Origin: Bacteroidales bacterium
Lineage (GTDB): Bacteria; Bacteroidota; Bacteroidia; Bacteroidales; WCHB1-69
Length of the DNA stretch: 40,606 bases
NCBI GenBank assembly: GCA_017994425.1
Contig: JAGOKS010000008.1
Span: 1-40,606 of the forward strand
Direction of reading: 5' to 3'
A program made the translations under genes and the position numbers. The notes beneath the pieces are model-generated. The model did no database searches and had not been told where the DNA came from. It was given only the letters and a program-made list of their open reading frames with translations. Shown piece after piece: positions 16,814 to 25,737 of this stretch (position 1 is the first letter of the stretch; every line of letters starts with the position of its first letter).

Positions 16814-18031
16814 TTATTTTTTCTTGATTTCCAATCTATGTCCCATTTTTTCTTGTTTGGTATATAAATACTTCTCGTTGTATGTATTAGGTTCTATAAT
16901 AAGGGGGACGATATCTTTGATGGTAATTCCATGACCTGCCAACCCGACACGTTTGGTAGGATTATTTGTAATCAAAAGAATAGTAGTTGCATAAAGGTCT
17001 CTCAATATTTGAGCTCCAATGCCATAATCACGTTCATCGGCACGAAATCCTAATTCCAGATTTGCTTCAACAGTATCTCGACCTTGTTCTTGCAAATGAT
17101 AGGCTTTCAGCTTGTTGATCAAACCTATTCCTCTTCCCTCCTGATTCATGTATAATACTAAACCTTTCCCTTCTTTTTCTATCATTCTCATAGATTCATG
17201 AAGTTGATGCCCGCAATCACATTTACAAGAGCCAAAGATATCTCCGGTTGCACAAGAAGAATGAACACGGACTAAAATTGGTTCATCTTTTTCCCAATTA
17301 CCTTTTTTTAATGCTAAATGAGTAATATTATTATTTAATTGTGAATAGGCTATTAATTTAAAGTTCCCGAATTCTGTTGGAAGATTAACCTCTTCTTCTC
17401 TTCGGATAAAAGTTTCCGTTTTTAAACGATACGCTATTAAATCCTGAATGCTAATTATTTTAATATTGTATTTTTTGGATACTTCCATTAATTCCGGTAA
17501 TCGCGCCATGGTGCCATCTTCATTAATTATTTCTATTAATGCACCGGCAGGGTAAAGTCCGGCTAAACGCGCAAGGTCAACGGTAGCTTCTGTATGGCCT
17601 GCTCGTATCAATACTCCTCCATCTCTGGCACGTAGAGGATTAATGTGGCCGGGACGTCCTAAGTTTTCAGGTTTTGTAGCCGGATTGGCTAATGCATTAA
17701 TGGTAGCTGCTCTATCATACATGGATACTCCTGTTGAACAGCCATTTCCTAATAAATCAACTGTAATTGTAAAAGGAGTTTCATGAAGAGAGGTGTTACT
17801 GCTTACCTGCATATCCAGTTCTAATTCTTTACAACGCTCTGCTGTTATGGGAGCACATAAAACACCTCTGCCGTAATTCATCATGAAATTTACTTTTTCA
17901 GGGGTTATTTTTTCTGCTGCAATAATAAAATCTCCTTCATTTTCTCTATCTTCATCATCGACAACAATTAGAAATTTTCCTTGTTTAAAATCTTCCAGTG
18001 CTTCTTCGATGGTGTTTAATTTAATTTCCAT
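16814..18031 (-). CDS. ribBA: Bifunctional DHBP synthase/GTP cyclohydrolase II
   Basis: A 405-residue fusion that makes both precursors of riboflavin. The N-terminal RibB half forms 3,4-dihydroxy-2-butanone 4-phosphate from ribulose 5-phosphate and carries [10 protein letters not shown] (25-34) and [11 protein letters not shown] (143-153). The C-terminal RibA half opens GTP. Its zinc ligands are Cys260, Cys271 and Cys273 in HSSCATGD and [10 protein letters not shown], followed by NQEGRGIGL. Both active sites look complete. No FMN riboswitch fold is visible in the 71 bases before the start. The gene follows corA and is followed directly by an O-methyltransferase. Confidence 0.97.
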   Translation of the reverse strand: MEIKLNTIEEALEDFKQGKFLIVVDDEDRENEGDFIIAAEKITPEKVNFMMNYGRGVLCAPITAERCKELELDMQVSSNTSLHETPFTITVDLLGNGCSTGVSMYDRAATINALANPATKPENLGRPGHINPLRARDGGVLIRAGHTEATVDLARLAGLYPAGALIEIINEDGTMARLPELMEVSKKYNIKIISIQDLIAYRLKTETFIRREEEVNLPTEFGNFKLIAYSQLNNNITHLALKKGNWEKDEPILVRVHSSCATGDIFGSCKCDCGHQLHESMRMIEKEGKGLVLYMNQEGRGIGLINKLKAYHLQEQGRDTVEANLELGFRADERDYGIGAQILRDLYATTILLITNNPTKRVGLAGHGITIKDIVPLIIEPNTYNEKYLYTKQEKMGHRLEIKKK

Positions 18032-18102
18032 ATATAAATAAAATAAGTTCTTTTTAAAAATAATTTAAATAAGAGTAATTGATTTTGAATGGTTTGTTAT
18101 AA

Positions 18103-19017
18103 TTACATCCACTTTTTTCTTTTGAAATAAATAATTAAACTCAAAACGATACTAATACATATCCCAATTATTATCCAAAAAGCGAAAGGTGTTTTTTCGA
18201 ACGGTAAAGCAAGATTCATACCATATAAACCACTTATAAAAGTCAATGGTAAAACGATGGTTGAAATAATAGTAAGTGTACGCATAACTTCATTATTTCG
18301 ATTGGCTTGGACAAATCCAAAAATAGAAGACAATGAATCTGTTAACTCTTCAAAATCTTCTATCATATCCCACATCTTTTGATACAAATCCAGGATATTA
18401 CCCCAATAGTCTTCCATATCTTCTTTAGATTCAAAGCCTTTGATTTCACCAGATTCAAATTTATGAAAAACCCGTAATTGTGGTTTAAATATAGTATTTA
18501 ATTGAATAATATTTTTTCGAATAATAGAAATTTTTTCAATGGTTTTTTCAGCATTTTTACTGAATAAATTTCTGTTTACTTCATCTATTTCGTGTCCTAC
18601 CTGATTAATAAGAAGATAAGATTCATTAATCAAACGATTTAATATTGTATACAATACAGCATCACTTGATTTTGATATTAAATCGGAAAAAGCACCCGGA
18701 TTACGTTTGTAATAATTAAATAAATCTTCAACCACCCAATGCGCTTGACCGATAGTTATAATATAATCTTTGCCCCAAAAGATTTTTACTTCTTTTGCTT
18801 TTACAAAACGTTTTAGATTATCAAAATGGGGAAAATGTAAAATCAGGAAATAATAATCGTCGTAAATATCTATTTTAGGTCGCTGCGTATAACTTCTGCA
18901 GTCTTCTATATCAAGAGGGTGAAAATCAAATTCTTTCTGTAAATCAATTAAATCTTCATCTGTGGGATTTTGAATATGTAGCCATTTTAATTTTTCAAAC
19001 TTTAATGTTTCTATCAT
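18103..19017 (-). CDS. corA: CorA-family magnesium/divalent cation transporter
   Basis: A 304-residue CorA/ZntB-type channel. A long cytoplasmic domain (1-245) ends in the pore helix. The signature Tyr-Gly-Met-Asn is at 265-268 (ISGLYGMNLALP), between the first membrane segment (about 247-266) and the second (about 280-297). The C-terminus is the usual basic KRKKWM. The short loop after GMN carries one Glu and one Lys (PFEKTPF). Magnesium is the likely ion, though cobalt or nickel cannot be excluded. Unusually for this genome, the start codon is preceded by a full AGGAGG Shine-Dalgarno sequence (19026-19031). A -7 element is at 19075-19082. Confidence 0.93.
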   Translation of the reverse strand: MIETLKFEKLKWLHIQNPTDEDLIDLQKEFDFHPLDIEDCRSYTQRPKIDIYDDYYFLILHFPHFDNLKRFVKAKEVKIFWGKDYIITIGQAHWVVEDLFNYYKRNPGAFSDLISKSSDAVLYTILNRLINESYLLINQVGHEIDEVNRNLFSKNAEKTIEKISIIRKNIIQLNTIFKPQLRVFHKFESGEIKGFESKEDMEDYWGNILDLYQKMWDMIEDFEELTDSLSSIFGFVQANRNNEVMRTLTIISTIVLPLTFISGLYGMNLALPFEKTPFAFWIIIGICISIVLSLIIYFKRKKWM

Positions 19018-19025
19018 TTCTAATC

Positions 19026-19031
19026 CCTCCT
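19026..19031 (-). promoter_or_regulatory. Strong Shine-Dalgarno site before corA
   Basis: The minus strand reads AGGAGG, eight bases before the corA ATG. The other gene starts inspected in this window lack such a site, as is usual in Bacteroidota, so this one is unusual. Confidence 0.7.
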
Positions 19032-19074
19032 TTAATTTAAGTTAATTTTACATGTTTTTTTGATTTTAGCGGTG

Positions 19075-19082
19075 CAAAAGTA
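19075..19082 (-). promoter_or_regulatory. -7 promoter element of corA
   Basis: The minus strand reads TACTTTTG then CA, matching TAnnTTTG, 57 bases upstream of the corA start. Confidence 0.55.
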
Positions 19083-19086
19083 AGCA

Positions 19087-19124
19087 AAAAATCTATAGAA
19101 AATAATTATTTACTATAGATTTTT
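19087..19124 (-). terminator. Terminator between the transglutaminase-like gene and corA
   Basis: AAAAATCTATAG (19087-19098) pairs perfectly with CTATAGATTTTT (19113-19124) around a 14-base A/T loop. The stem ends in T runs on both strands, so it could stop transcription either way. It follows the stop codon of the minus-strand gene ending at 19160. Confidence 0.7.
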
Positions 19125-19159
19125 TAATTTTATACATCAATCATAAATTGAATAAACTC

Positions 19160-21559
19160 TTATTGTTTGATAAATTTTTTAACGACTTTACCGTTTTTTA
19201 AATCTATATTAACAAAATACATTCCGGATTCTAAATAACTGATATCTATAAATTTTTCTTGACTGCCATTACCTTGTACAGATTTTATAGTTTTTCCTGT
19301 AATATCAATCAGATGAATGCAATTTATTTCATTTTTTATTGCGTTTATTATTAATTGATTACTTGCAGGATTTGGGTATACCTCTACGGAAAATTCTTTG
19401 TCGGAATTATTTTCTTTTATACTTACATCAAATTGTGCTCCGCTTACAATATCACTTCTATATTCAATTTCAACATAATTCTTATAATTAAAATCATTTG
19501 TTAATGCAACGAATGTTTTTCCTGTTTTATGCAAAGGGATTTCAAGTGTTCCGTCCGGTTTTTGTGCAAAGGTATAGGTAGATGTTACATTTGCTGTACC
19601 TGAAGACATAAAAGTATTCATTTCGGCTTCTGTTAAAATATGTGCATTCAGAAAGGCATTTCCACCAGTACGCTCATAAAAAGTAGATGCTTGTCCGTCA
19701 ACAGGATTTTTATCTGTGGTAATATTTTTTGCACTAAAACTAATTTTCAGACTATTATTTGCTTCATATACATCTTTTTTCATCTCTACCCTACTTCTTG
19801 ATTTCGGATTAGAGGGCATAACAAAAGTCGGATTATATGTTTTACCCACTGTAGTATTTGTATTAATAAGTACATATACTTGATCGCTTACTGTTGGGAA
19901 CGATCCAAATTTTGGATGAGATATTTTCATATAATATTTTTTTCCTGTTCCTATAGGAGTAAGAATTCTTCCAGTAGCATCAGTCCAAAGATAACCGGCC
20001 GATCTGATATAGGTAGTCCCATATTGTGTATTAGTAGAATATAAATTAACCCTAACTCCGTCTATGGGTTTTCCAAGTGAATCAACTATAGTTAAATCAA
20101 GCATAGCACTTGGTTGGGTTTCAGAATAACAATCGGAAACATTAAACAATGATCCGTCAGGTATGTACCCTTGAACCAATGAACTATTCCATCCATAATG
20201 ACCGTATTCCTGCATATTTGTCATTCCCCAGTAATAGGGTCTTCCGGGAGAGCAACCACCTCTAAAAAACTCAAAATGATGCCAAATATCATCACCGCCA
20301 TCATGAAACATTCCCCAAACATGGTCATCACAAAAATCTCCTATATGCATCAAAGGTATTAAACACGTTCTGGCTGCAGCTCCAACCAGTAACGCATCTT
20401 CATGACAATTTCCAATATGCTTCCAAGCAATATGATTAGGTTGTGAAGGTCGATAATCATTTGCATCGGTAACATCCATAGGAATACATCGTGAACACCA
20501 ATTACCCAATACATTCATTGCATCATCGGTAGCCTTAAAATCTCTGTTAAAAAGATAAATTGTCATCGATTCATTCCATAAATAGTCAGGCATTTGCATA
20601 ATTTCTCCTAAACGTGGAATGGTATCAATAGTAATGGTATCGTAATTACCCGATGCATCTACAATTTTATATCCCGAAATGTTTACAGAACGATAACTAT
20701 AAGTGGTATCCGGATCATACCATAAATATTCTCTCCATCCGTATCCCCAAGTTCTTTGACCAGTAGAAGAAACATTATCGGTTACATATAAACCTTCCTG
20801 TTCAATTTTAGGCATAACAATGAATTGATAATAATAATACGGATTAATTTCTCGCCATATAAAATTACTTCCCTGTTTTATTTTATATTCAGTCGTCGTT
20901 TTCCAATCGCTTGTATTTGTATCACCTTTTTCTACCAGTCGTACATATTTCAATGAATCGGCAAAAGCATAAATCATTTCGACATTTTTAATTAAATAAT
21001 TCCAATCATTCGTAAAGCGACTATCTTTCAATACTTCATAAGGCAAATAGGCAATCATAAATGCCACTTCATCTAAATATTGTTTAGGTGTTTCGTTTAA
21101 TACATTTACCATTTTTGTGCGATGGGTAGTATTTTCAATGATTCTAAATTTAAATTTTAAATCATAATGCAACCATTCAGGTACCCTTGCTATTGCTGCT
21201 TGAATATCTTGAGGTAACAAAGGAAATAATGAAGAATCTTCTTTTACACTACTATTTTCAACTTCAAAAATGATTGCTTCTCCCGGTTTTAAAATGCGTT
21301 TATTGGTATAGTCGGTTGTTTTTGCTTCTTTTTGCAAATTTTGAAATGCATGATGCACATCCCATTGTAAATTTACTTCTTCGATAGATTGATTATTAAT
21401 CTTTAAAGGGCTCATCAAAGTCCCAGTTGGTTCGGAAGGTTCATTTGCTTTATAAATCTGAATGTTTGTTTTATCATTAGTTTCTGTTTGGGCTATTGTT
21501 ATCTTATTTCCAAAAAATGAAAAGAACAATAAGCTGATAAAAATTACTTTCCGTTTCAT
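19160..21559 (-). CDS. T9SS-exported protein with transglutaminase-like core
   Basis: A 799-residue secreted protein with signal peptide (1-23). After about 330 residues of unassigned sequence comes a transglutaminase/papain-like core: Cys385 in HIGNCHEDALL, His413 in DFCDDHVWGMF, and an acidic residue near 424-430 (DDIWHHFEFF). These have the order and spacing expected of the Cys-His-Asp triad. A carboxypeptidase-regulatory-like (CnaB/peptidase-associated) beta domain follows (about 487-550, LTIVDSLGKPIDGVRVNLYS). A type A T9SS sorting domain closes the protein (about 728-799; VYPNPASN, LIDITGKTI, GMYFVNIDLKNGK). It is likely a surface or secreted peptidase or cross-linking enzyme. Substrate unknown; the triad call is from motif spacing only. 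Confidence 0.82.
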   Translation of the reverse strand: MKRKVIFISLLFFSFFGNKITIAQTETNDKTNIQIYKANEPSEPTGTLMSPLKINNQSIEEVNLQWDVHHAFQNLQKEAKTTDYTNKRILKPGEAIIFEVENSSVKEDSSLFPLLPQDIQAAIARVPEWLHYDLKFKFRIIENTTHRTKMVNVLNETPKQYLDEVAFMIAYLPYEVLKDSRFTNDWNYLIKNVEMIYAFADSLKYVRLVEKGDTNTSDWKTTTEYKIKQGSNFIWREINPYYYYQFIVMPKIEQEGLYVTDNVSSTGQRTWGYGWREYLWYDPDTTYSYRSVNISGYKIVDASGNYDTITIDTIPRLGEIMQMPDYLWNESMTIYLFNRDFKATDDAMNVLGNWCSRCIPMDVTDANDYRPSQPNHIAWKHIGNCHEDALLVGAAARTCLIPLMHIGDFCDDHVWGMFHDGGDDIWHHFEFFRGGCSPGRPYYWGMTNMQEYGHYGWNSSLVQGYIPDGSLFNVSDCYSETQPSAMLDLTIVDSLGKPIDGVRVNLYSTNTQYGTTYIRSAGYLWTDATGRILTPIGTGKKYYMKISHPKFGSFPTVSDQVYVLINTNTTVGKTYNPTFVMPSNPKSRSRVEMKKDVYEANNSLKISFSAKNITTDKNPVDGQASTFYERTGGNAFLNAHILTEAEMNTFMSSGTANVTSTYTFAQKPDGTLEIPLHKTGKTFVALTNDFNYKNYVEIEYRSDIVSGAQFDVSIKENNSDKEFSVEVYPNPASNQLIINAIKNEINCIHLIDITGKTIKSVQGNGSQEKFIDISYLESGMYFVNIDLKNGKVVKKFIKQ

Positions 21560-21597
21560 AAATACAAATTTTTTTATTAAATTATAATTAACTACTG

Positions 21598-21605
21598 CAA
21601 AAGTA
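21598..21605 (-). promoter_or_regulatory. -7 promoter element of the transglutaminase-like gene
   Basis: The minus strand reads TACTTTTG then CA, matching TAnnTTTG, 38 bases upstream of the start codon at 21559. Confidence 0.55.
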
Positions 21606-21628
21606 CATTTTTATTTGTTTAAAAATAA

Positions 21629-24600
21629 CTATTTAAGAAGTTTTATTTCAATGTATGGTATTTTTTGGATAGTATTGCAAAAATCAGAGATGTTTACTTT
21701 ATGAGGACATGAAAGTTGTATATCTAAATTTTTATTTAAATCATAAACTCGAAACTGTACAGGAGTATTTCCTTTTGAAATTTTAAAGAAATTATTAAAA
21801 TCATAGATTAATTTTTCATCTATATAATCTAAGTTAAGCTGAATACTAATACTTTTTGTATACGTCTCTAAAACATTGTCTAACAATTGTATGTTTATAA
21901 CTTTATAATCGAAATCATCATCAAATTCACCTTTTCGTTCATATCGTAATTCGCTTTTAACATCTATATAAACAAATTCATTTATCTGAAAGAAATGCTG
22001 TAATTTAAGATAATTTTCTCCAAAAAGCGACAATGTTATTTTACTATCATAATCTTCAACGGTAATGCGTCCATATTTTTTTCTTTTAGCTGTTTCACCT
22101 ATAAAGACTTCTGTTATTACGCCTGCCACTGAAACAATTTGTCCTCTAATTCCCATTTTTCTAAGCATTCCTTCTTCATGAAGAGAAGATATTTTACAGC
22201 TGGCAAAATTAGTTATTTCCAATTTATATTTATCTAAAGGATGTCCCGATATATAAAAGCCGCATATTTCTTTCTCATGATGCAATTGTTGCAAGTCAGT
22301 CCAAGGCTCACATTTTGGGAATTCAACGCCTTGATTATTGTCTGATGACGTAAGTTCATCAAACATAGATATTTGTGTTGAATTTAATTTAGATTGATAG
22401 GTGGACCCGTAACGGATTAATTTTTCGATAAACGAACTATTGTCTACTTCAGCAAAAAATTGGGCTCGATGAATATTTCCAAAGGAATCGAATACTCCGG
22501 CCATAGCTAAAGCTTCTAAGCATCTCTTATTACATGTACGAAGATTGATTCTTTGAATAAAATCTATTACAGAAGTGAAAATTCCATTTTGGGAACGTTC
22601 GTTAATAATGGCTGTAGAAGCAGCTTCTCCAACACCCTTTAAGGCAGCTAAGCCGAACCGGATTTCTCCTTTTGAATTTACGGTAAAATGTAATTCTGAT
22701 TCGTTAATATCTGGACCTAAAACCGGAGAGCCTATTCTTTTACATTCATCAATTAAAATTGAAATTTGAGAAATATCGCTGATATTATGCGTTAAGTTGG
22801 CAGCTAGAAATTCAGCCGGATAGTGTGCTTTCAAATAAGCTGTTTGATATGCAATCCAAGAATAACAAGTGGCATGAGATTTATTAAAGGCATAATTAGC
22901 AAATTCGGTCCAATCTTTCCAAATTTTTTCCAATTTTTCTTTTGGTCCAAAACCTCTATCTAAAGCTCCTTTAATAAATTTAATTTTTAAAGTTGCCATT
23001 TTATCTTTTAATTTTTTCCCCATGACTTTTCTAAGTTCATCGGATTGCCCACGTGTAAACCCTGCGAGATCTCTGCTTAAAAGCATAACTTGCTCTTGAT
23101 AAACCGTTATTCCATAGGTTTCTTTTAATCGTAATTCCATTTCGGGAAATTCATATTCTATTTCTTCTTTACCTTGTTTACGATGAATAAACTGTGGAAT
23201 ATACTGCATAGGACCCGGTCGATATAGGGCATTCATTGCTATTAAATCTTCAAATTTTGTAGGTTTTAATTCCCTCAAATATTTTTGCATACCTATCGAT
23301 TCAAACTGAAAAGTACCAATAGTTGCTCCCTCACTGAATAATCTATAGGTTTTTTCATCATCAATAGGAATATTATCAATATCAATACTGATTTTTTTTG
23401 ATTTCTTAATATTTGAAAGTGCTTCATTGATAATGGATAATGTTTTTAATCCTAAAAAGTCCATTTTTATCAATCCGACACTTTCTATAACTGACCCTTC
23501 GTATTGCGTTACCAATAATTTTTTATTGGAATCTTTATCTTTTGCGGTACATAAAGGAACCACATTTATTAAATCTTCTGCACCAATGATAATTCCACAA
23601 GCATGTACCCCGATTTGACGGACGGTTCCTTCTAACATACTCGCATATTTTAACGTATCCGATATCATTTTATCTTCCGAGGCAAATGCCATTTTCAACT
23701 CGGGAACCATTTCAATACTATTTTTTAGATTTACTTTGGGAATTTTCCCTGTTTTTGGATCTTCCGGTAAGCGATTGGGTATAAATTTAGCCAATTTATT
23801 GGCAATATCCAAAGGAACATCTTGTACACGAGCAACATCTTTTATGCTGGATTTTGCAGCCATAGTTCCATAAGTAATTATATGAGCTACTTTTTCTTCC
23901 CCATATTTTTCAGTAACCCAATCCAACACTTTTCCTCTTCCTTCATCATCAAAATCTATATCAATATCCGGCAAAGATATTCTGTCGGGATTTAAAAAAC
24001 GTTCAAAAAGTAAATCATAACGCATAGGATCAATACTGGTAATTTGCAAACAATAGGCTACCACAGAACCAGCTGCTGACCCTCTACCTGGCCCAACAGT
24101 AACTCCCATGTTTCTAGCTGCCTGAATCAAATCTTGTACTATTAAAAAATAACCCGGATACCCCATATCACGCATTACTTTTAATTCAAATTCAATACGT
24201 TCAATAATATTCGCTGATACATTTTCTCCATACCTTTGTTTGGCGCCTATCATTGTTAGTTCTTTCAAATAATCGGATTCAAGTTTGATACGATATAATG
24301 CATCTATTCCTCCTAACTTCTCAATTCTTTCTTTTGCTGCTTTATCTACTAGTTCAAATTCTGCTATTAGATCTTCTTTACTATATTTTTGTTTATGAGT
24401 TTCCAAGGTTCCGAATTCGACTGGAATTTCAAATTTAGGCATCATTGCTTCGTGATTGATATCATAAAAGTCTACTTTATCAACTATTTCCTGAGTGTTT
24501 TCCAATGCTTCTGGTATATCACTAAAAATTAATGCCATTTCTTCAGGTGTTTTTAACCATTCCTGTTGAGTATAGCGCATTCTATCTGTATCTTCTAATT

Positions 24601-25456
24601 TTTTTCCTGTACTCAAACATATCAAGCGATCATGGGCTTCGCCATGTTCTTCTTCAACAAAATGTACATCATTCGTAGCGATTAATTTTGTATCTGTATC
24701 TCTTGCTAATTGCATTAAATAAGCATTTTGATTCATTTGTTGCTTATATACAGTAGTGTCAGCGCCTTTTTTTTCGGTTTGATGCCGTTGTAATTCCAAA
24801 TAATAATCCTCTTTGAAAATTTCTTTAAACCATAAAATTGCTTCTTTGGCTGCTTCATAATTATTAGCTTCTATTTTTTTATGAATTTCCCCTGCTAAAC
24901 AAGCGGAAGATACTATCAATCCTTCCTTATATTTTTCGAGTATTTCTTTGTCAATACGTGGCCGAAGGTATTCCCCTTCTATCCAAGCCAAAGAAACTAA
25001 TTTACATAGATTATAATATCCTATTTTATTTTTTGCCAATAAAATAAGGTGATCTCCACTTATGTTTTCCCTAAATTCTTTTATAAAGCGACTTCCTTCT
25101 GGATTGGAAGGTGTTTTTCGAGTTACATACACTTCACAACCAAAAATAGGTTTAAAAATATTTTTTTTCTTTGTTTCTATTAACTTTTGTAATTCAATAA
25201 TCTTCTCTGTTTGTTCATTCTCAGCTATTAACTTTTTAATGTCTGATTCTATCTCTTTTATCTCACTATTAATAGCAGCATTAATTTTTGAAACATAATC
25301 AAAGAATTCTTTTATACCAAACATATTTCCATGATCCGTCAATGCAAGTGCATTCATACCGGAAGCGATGCATTTATTAACTAATCCTGATATTGGAGAC
25401 ATCCCATCCAAAATAGAATAGGTAGAATGAACGTGCAAATGAGTGAAATTTGGCAT
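21629..25456 (-). CDS. dnaE: DNA polymerase III alpha subunit
   Basis: The 1275-residue replicative polymerase subunit. The N-terminal PHP domain begins HLHVHSTYSILDGM (7-20). The palm carries GPGRGSAAGSVVAYCLQ and the catalytic PDIDIDFDDEGR, and the fingers include TYGITVYQEQVM and the FNKSHATCYS block. Toward the C-terminus are the helix-hairpin-helix segment and an OB-fold (GQIVSVAGVITEVFIGE). Length is in the normal DnaE1 range for Bacteroidota. It is longer than the E. coli protein, partly through a Lys/Glu-rich insertion in the PHP region (about 62-98). A single long frame is intact. The start at 25456 puts HLHVHS at the expected distance. Confidence 0.98.
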   Translation of the reverse strand: MPNFTHLHVHSTYSILDGMSPISGLVNKCIASGMNALALTDHGNMFGIKEFFDYVSKINAAINSEIKEIESDIKKLIAENEQTEKIIELQKLIETKKKNIFKPIFGCEVYVTRKTPSNPEGSRFIKEFRENISGDHLILLAKNKIGYYNLCKLVSLAWIEGEYLRPRIDKEILEKYKEGLIVSSACLAGEIHKKIEANNYEAAKEAILWFKEIFKEDYYLELQRHQTEKKGADTTVYKQQMNQNAYLMQLARDTDTKLIATNDVHFVEEEHGEAHDRLICLSTGKKLEDTDRMRYTQQEWLKTPEEMALIFSDIPEALENTQEIVDKVDFYDINHEAMMPKFEIPVEFGTLETHKQKYSKEDLIAEFELVDKAAKERIEKLGGIDALYRIKLESDYLKELTMIGAKQRYGENVSANIIERIEFELKVMRDMGYPGYFLIVQDLIQAARNMGVTVGPGRGSAAGSVVAYCLQITSIDPMRYDLLFERFLNPDRISLPDIDIDFDDEGRGKVLDWVTEKYGEEKVAHIITYGTMAAKSSIKDVARVQDVPLDIANKLAKFIPNRLPEDPKTGKIPKVNLKNSIEMVPELKMAFASEDKMISDTLKYASMLEGTVRQIGVHACGIIIGAEDLINVVPLCTAKDKDSNKKLLVTQYEGSVIESVGLIKMDFLGLKTLSIINEALSNIKKSKKISIDIDNIPIDDEKTYRLFSEGATIGTFQFESIGMQKYLRELKPTKFEDLIAMNALYRPGPMQYIPQFIHRKQGKEEIEYEFPEMELRLKETYGITVYQEQVMLLSRDLAGFTRGQSDELRKVMGKKLKDKMATLKIKFIKGALDRGFGPKEKLEKIWKDWTEFANYAFNKSHATCYSWIAYQTAYLKAHYPAEFLAANLTHNISDISQISILIDECKRIGSPVLGPDINESELHFTVNSKGEIRFGLAALKGVGEAASTAIINERSQNGIFTSVIDFIQRINLRTCNKRCLEALAMAGVFDSFGNIHRAQFFAEVDNSSFIEKLIRYGSTYQSKLNSTQISMFDELTSSDNNQGVEFPKCEPWTDLQQLHHEKEICGFYISGHPLDKYKLEITNFASCKISSLHEEGMLRKMGIRGQIVSVAGVITEVFIGETAKRKKYGRITVEDYDSKITLSLFGENYLKLQHFFQINEFVYIDVKSELRYERKGEFDDDFDYKVINIQLLDNVLETYTKSISIQLNLDYIDEKLIYDFNNFFKISKGNTPVQFRVYDLNKNLDIQLSCPHKVNISDFCNTIQKIPYIEIKLLK

Positions 25457-25500
25457 ATATTTTTGATTTTAAGTATTATGTATTTGCATTAATCTGTTTT

Positions 25501-25508
25501 CAAAATTA
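25501..25508 (-). promoter_or_regulatory. -7 promoter element of dnaE
   Basis: The minus strand reads TAATTTTG, matching TAnnTTTG, 44 bases upstream of the dnaE start. A TTTG further upstream (25523-25526) is closer than the ideal -33 spacing. Confidence 0.45.
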
Positions 25509-25665
25509 CACATTTATATGTTCAAATTAAAGCATTGTTGATAACTTTTTATAAAACATTCTATTTATCTCTGTAAATAAAGATTTTATTTTTTATACAC
25601 TTAAGAATATATATTTATCTTCAATTTATATTTATTGATAAAATTAAAATAACAGAAAAATATTG

Positions 25666-25673
25666 TATTTTTG
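25666..25673 (+). promoter_or_regulatory. -7 promoter element of ftcD
   Basis: TATTTTTG then TA matches TAnnTTTG and lies 64 bases before the ftcD ATG, divergent from the dnaE element. Confidence 0.5.
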
Positions 25674-25737
25674 TAAATATAGGTTCAGAAAGTAATTATG
25701 CTATAAATAGCGGATAATAAGAATAATATTTAAGTAC

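Noticed and set aside
18032..18102. FMN riboswitch before ribBA
   Set aside because: Only 71 bases are available and the conserved FMN-element blocks are not visible.
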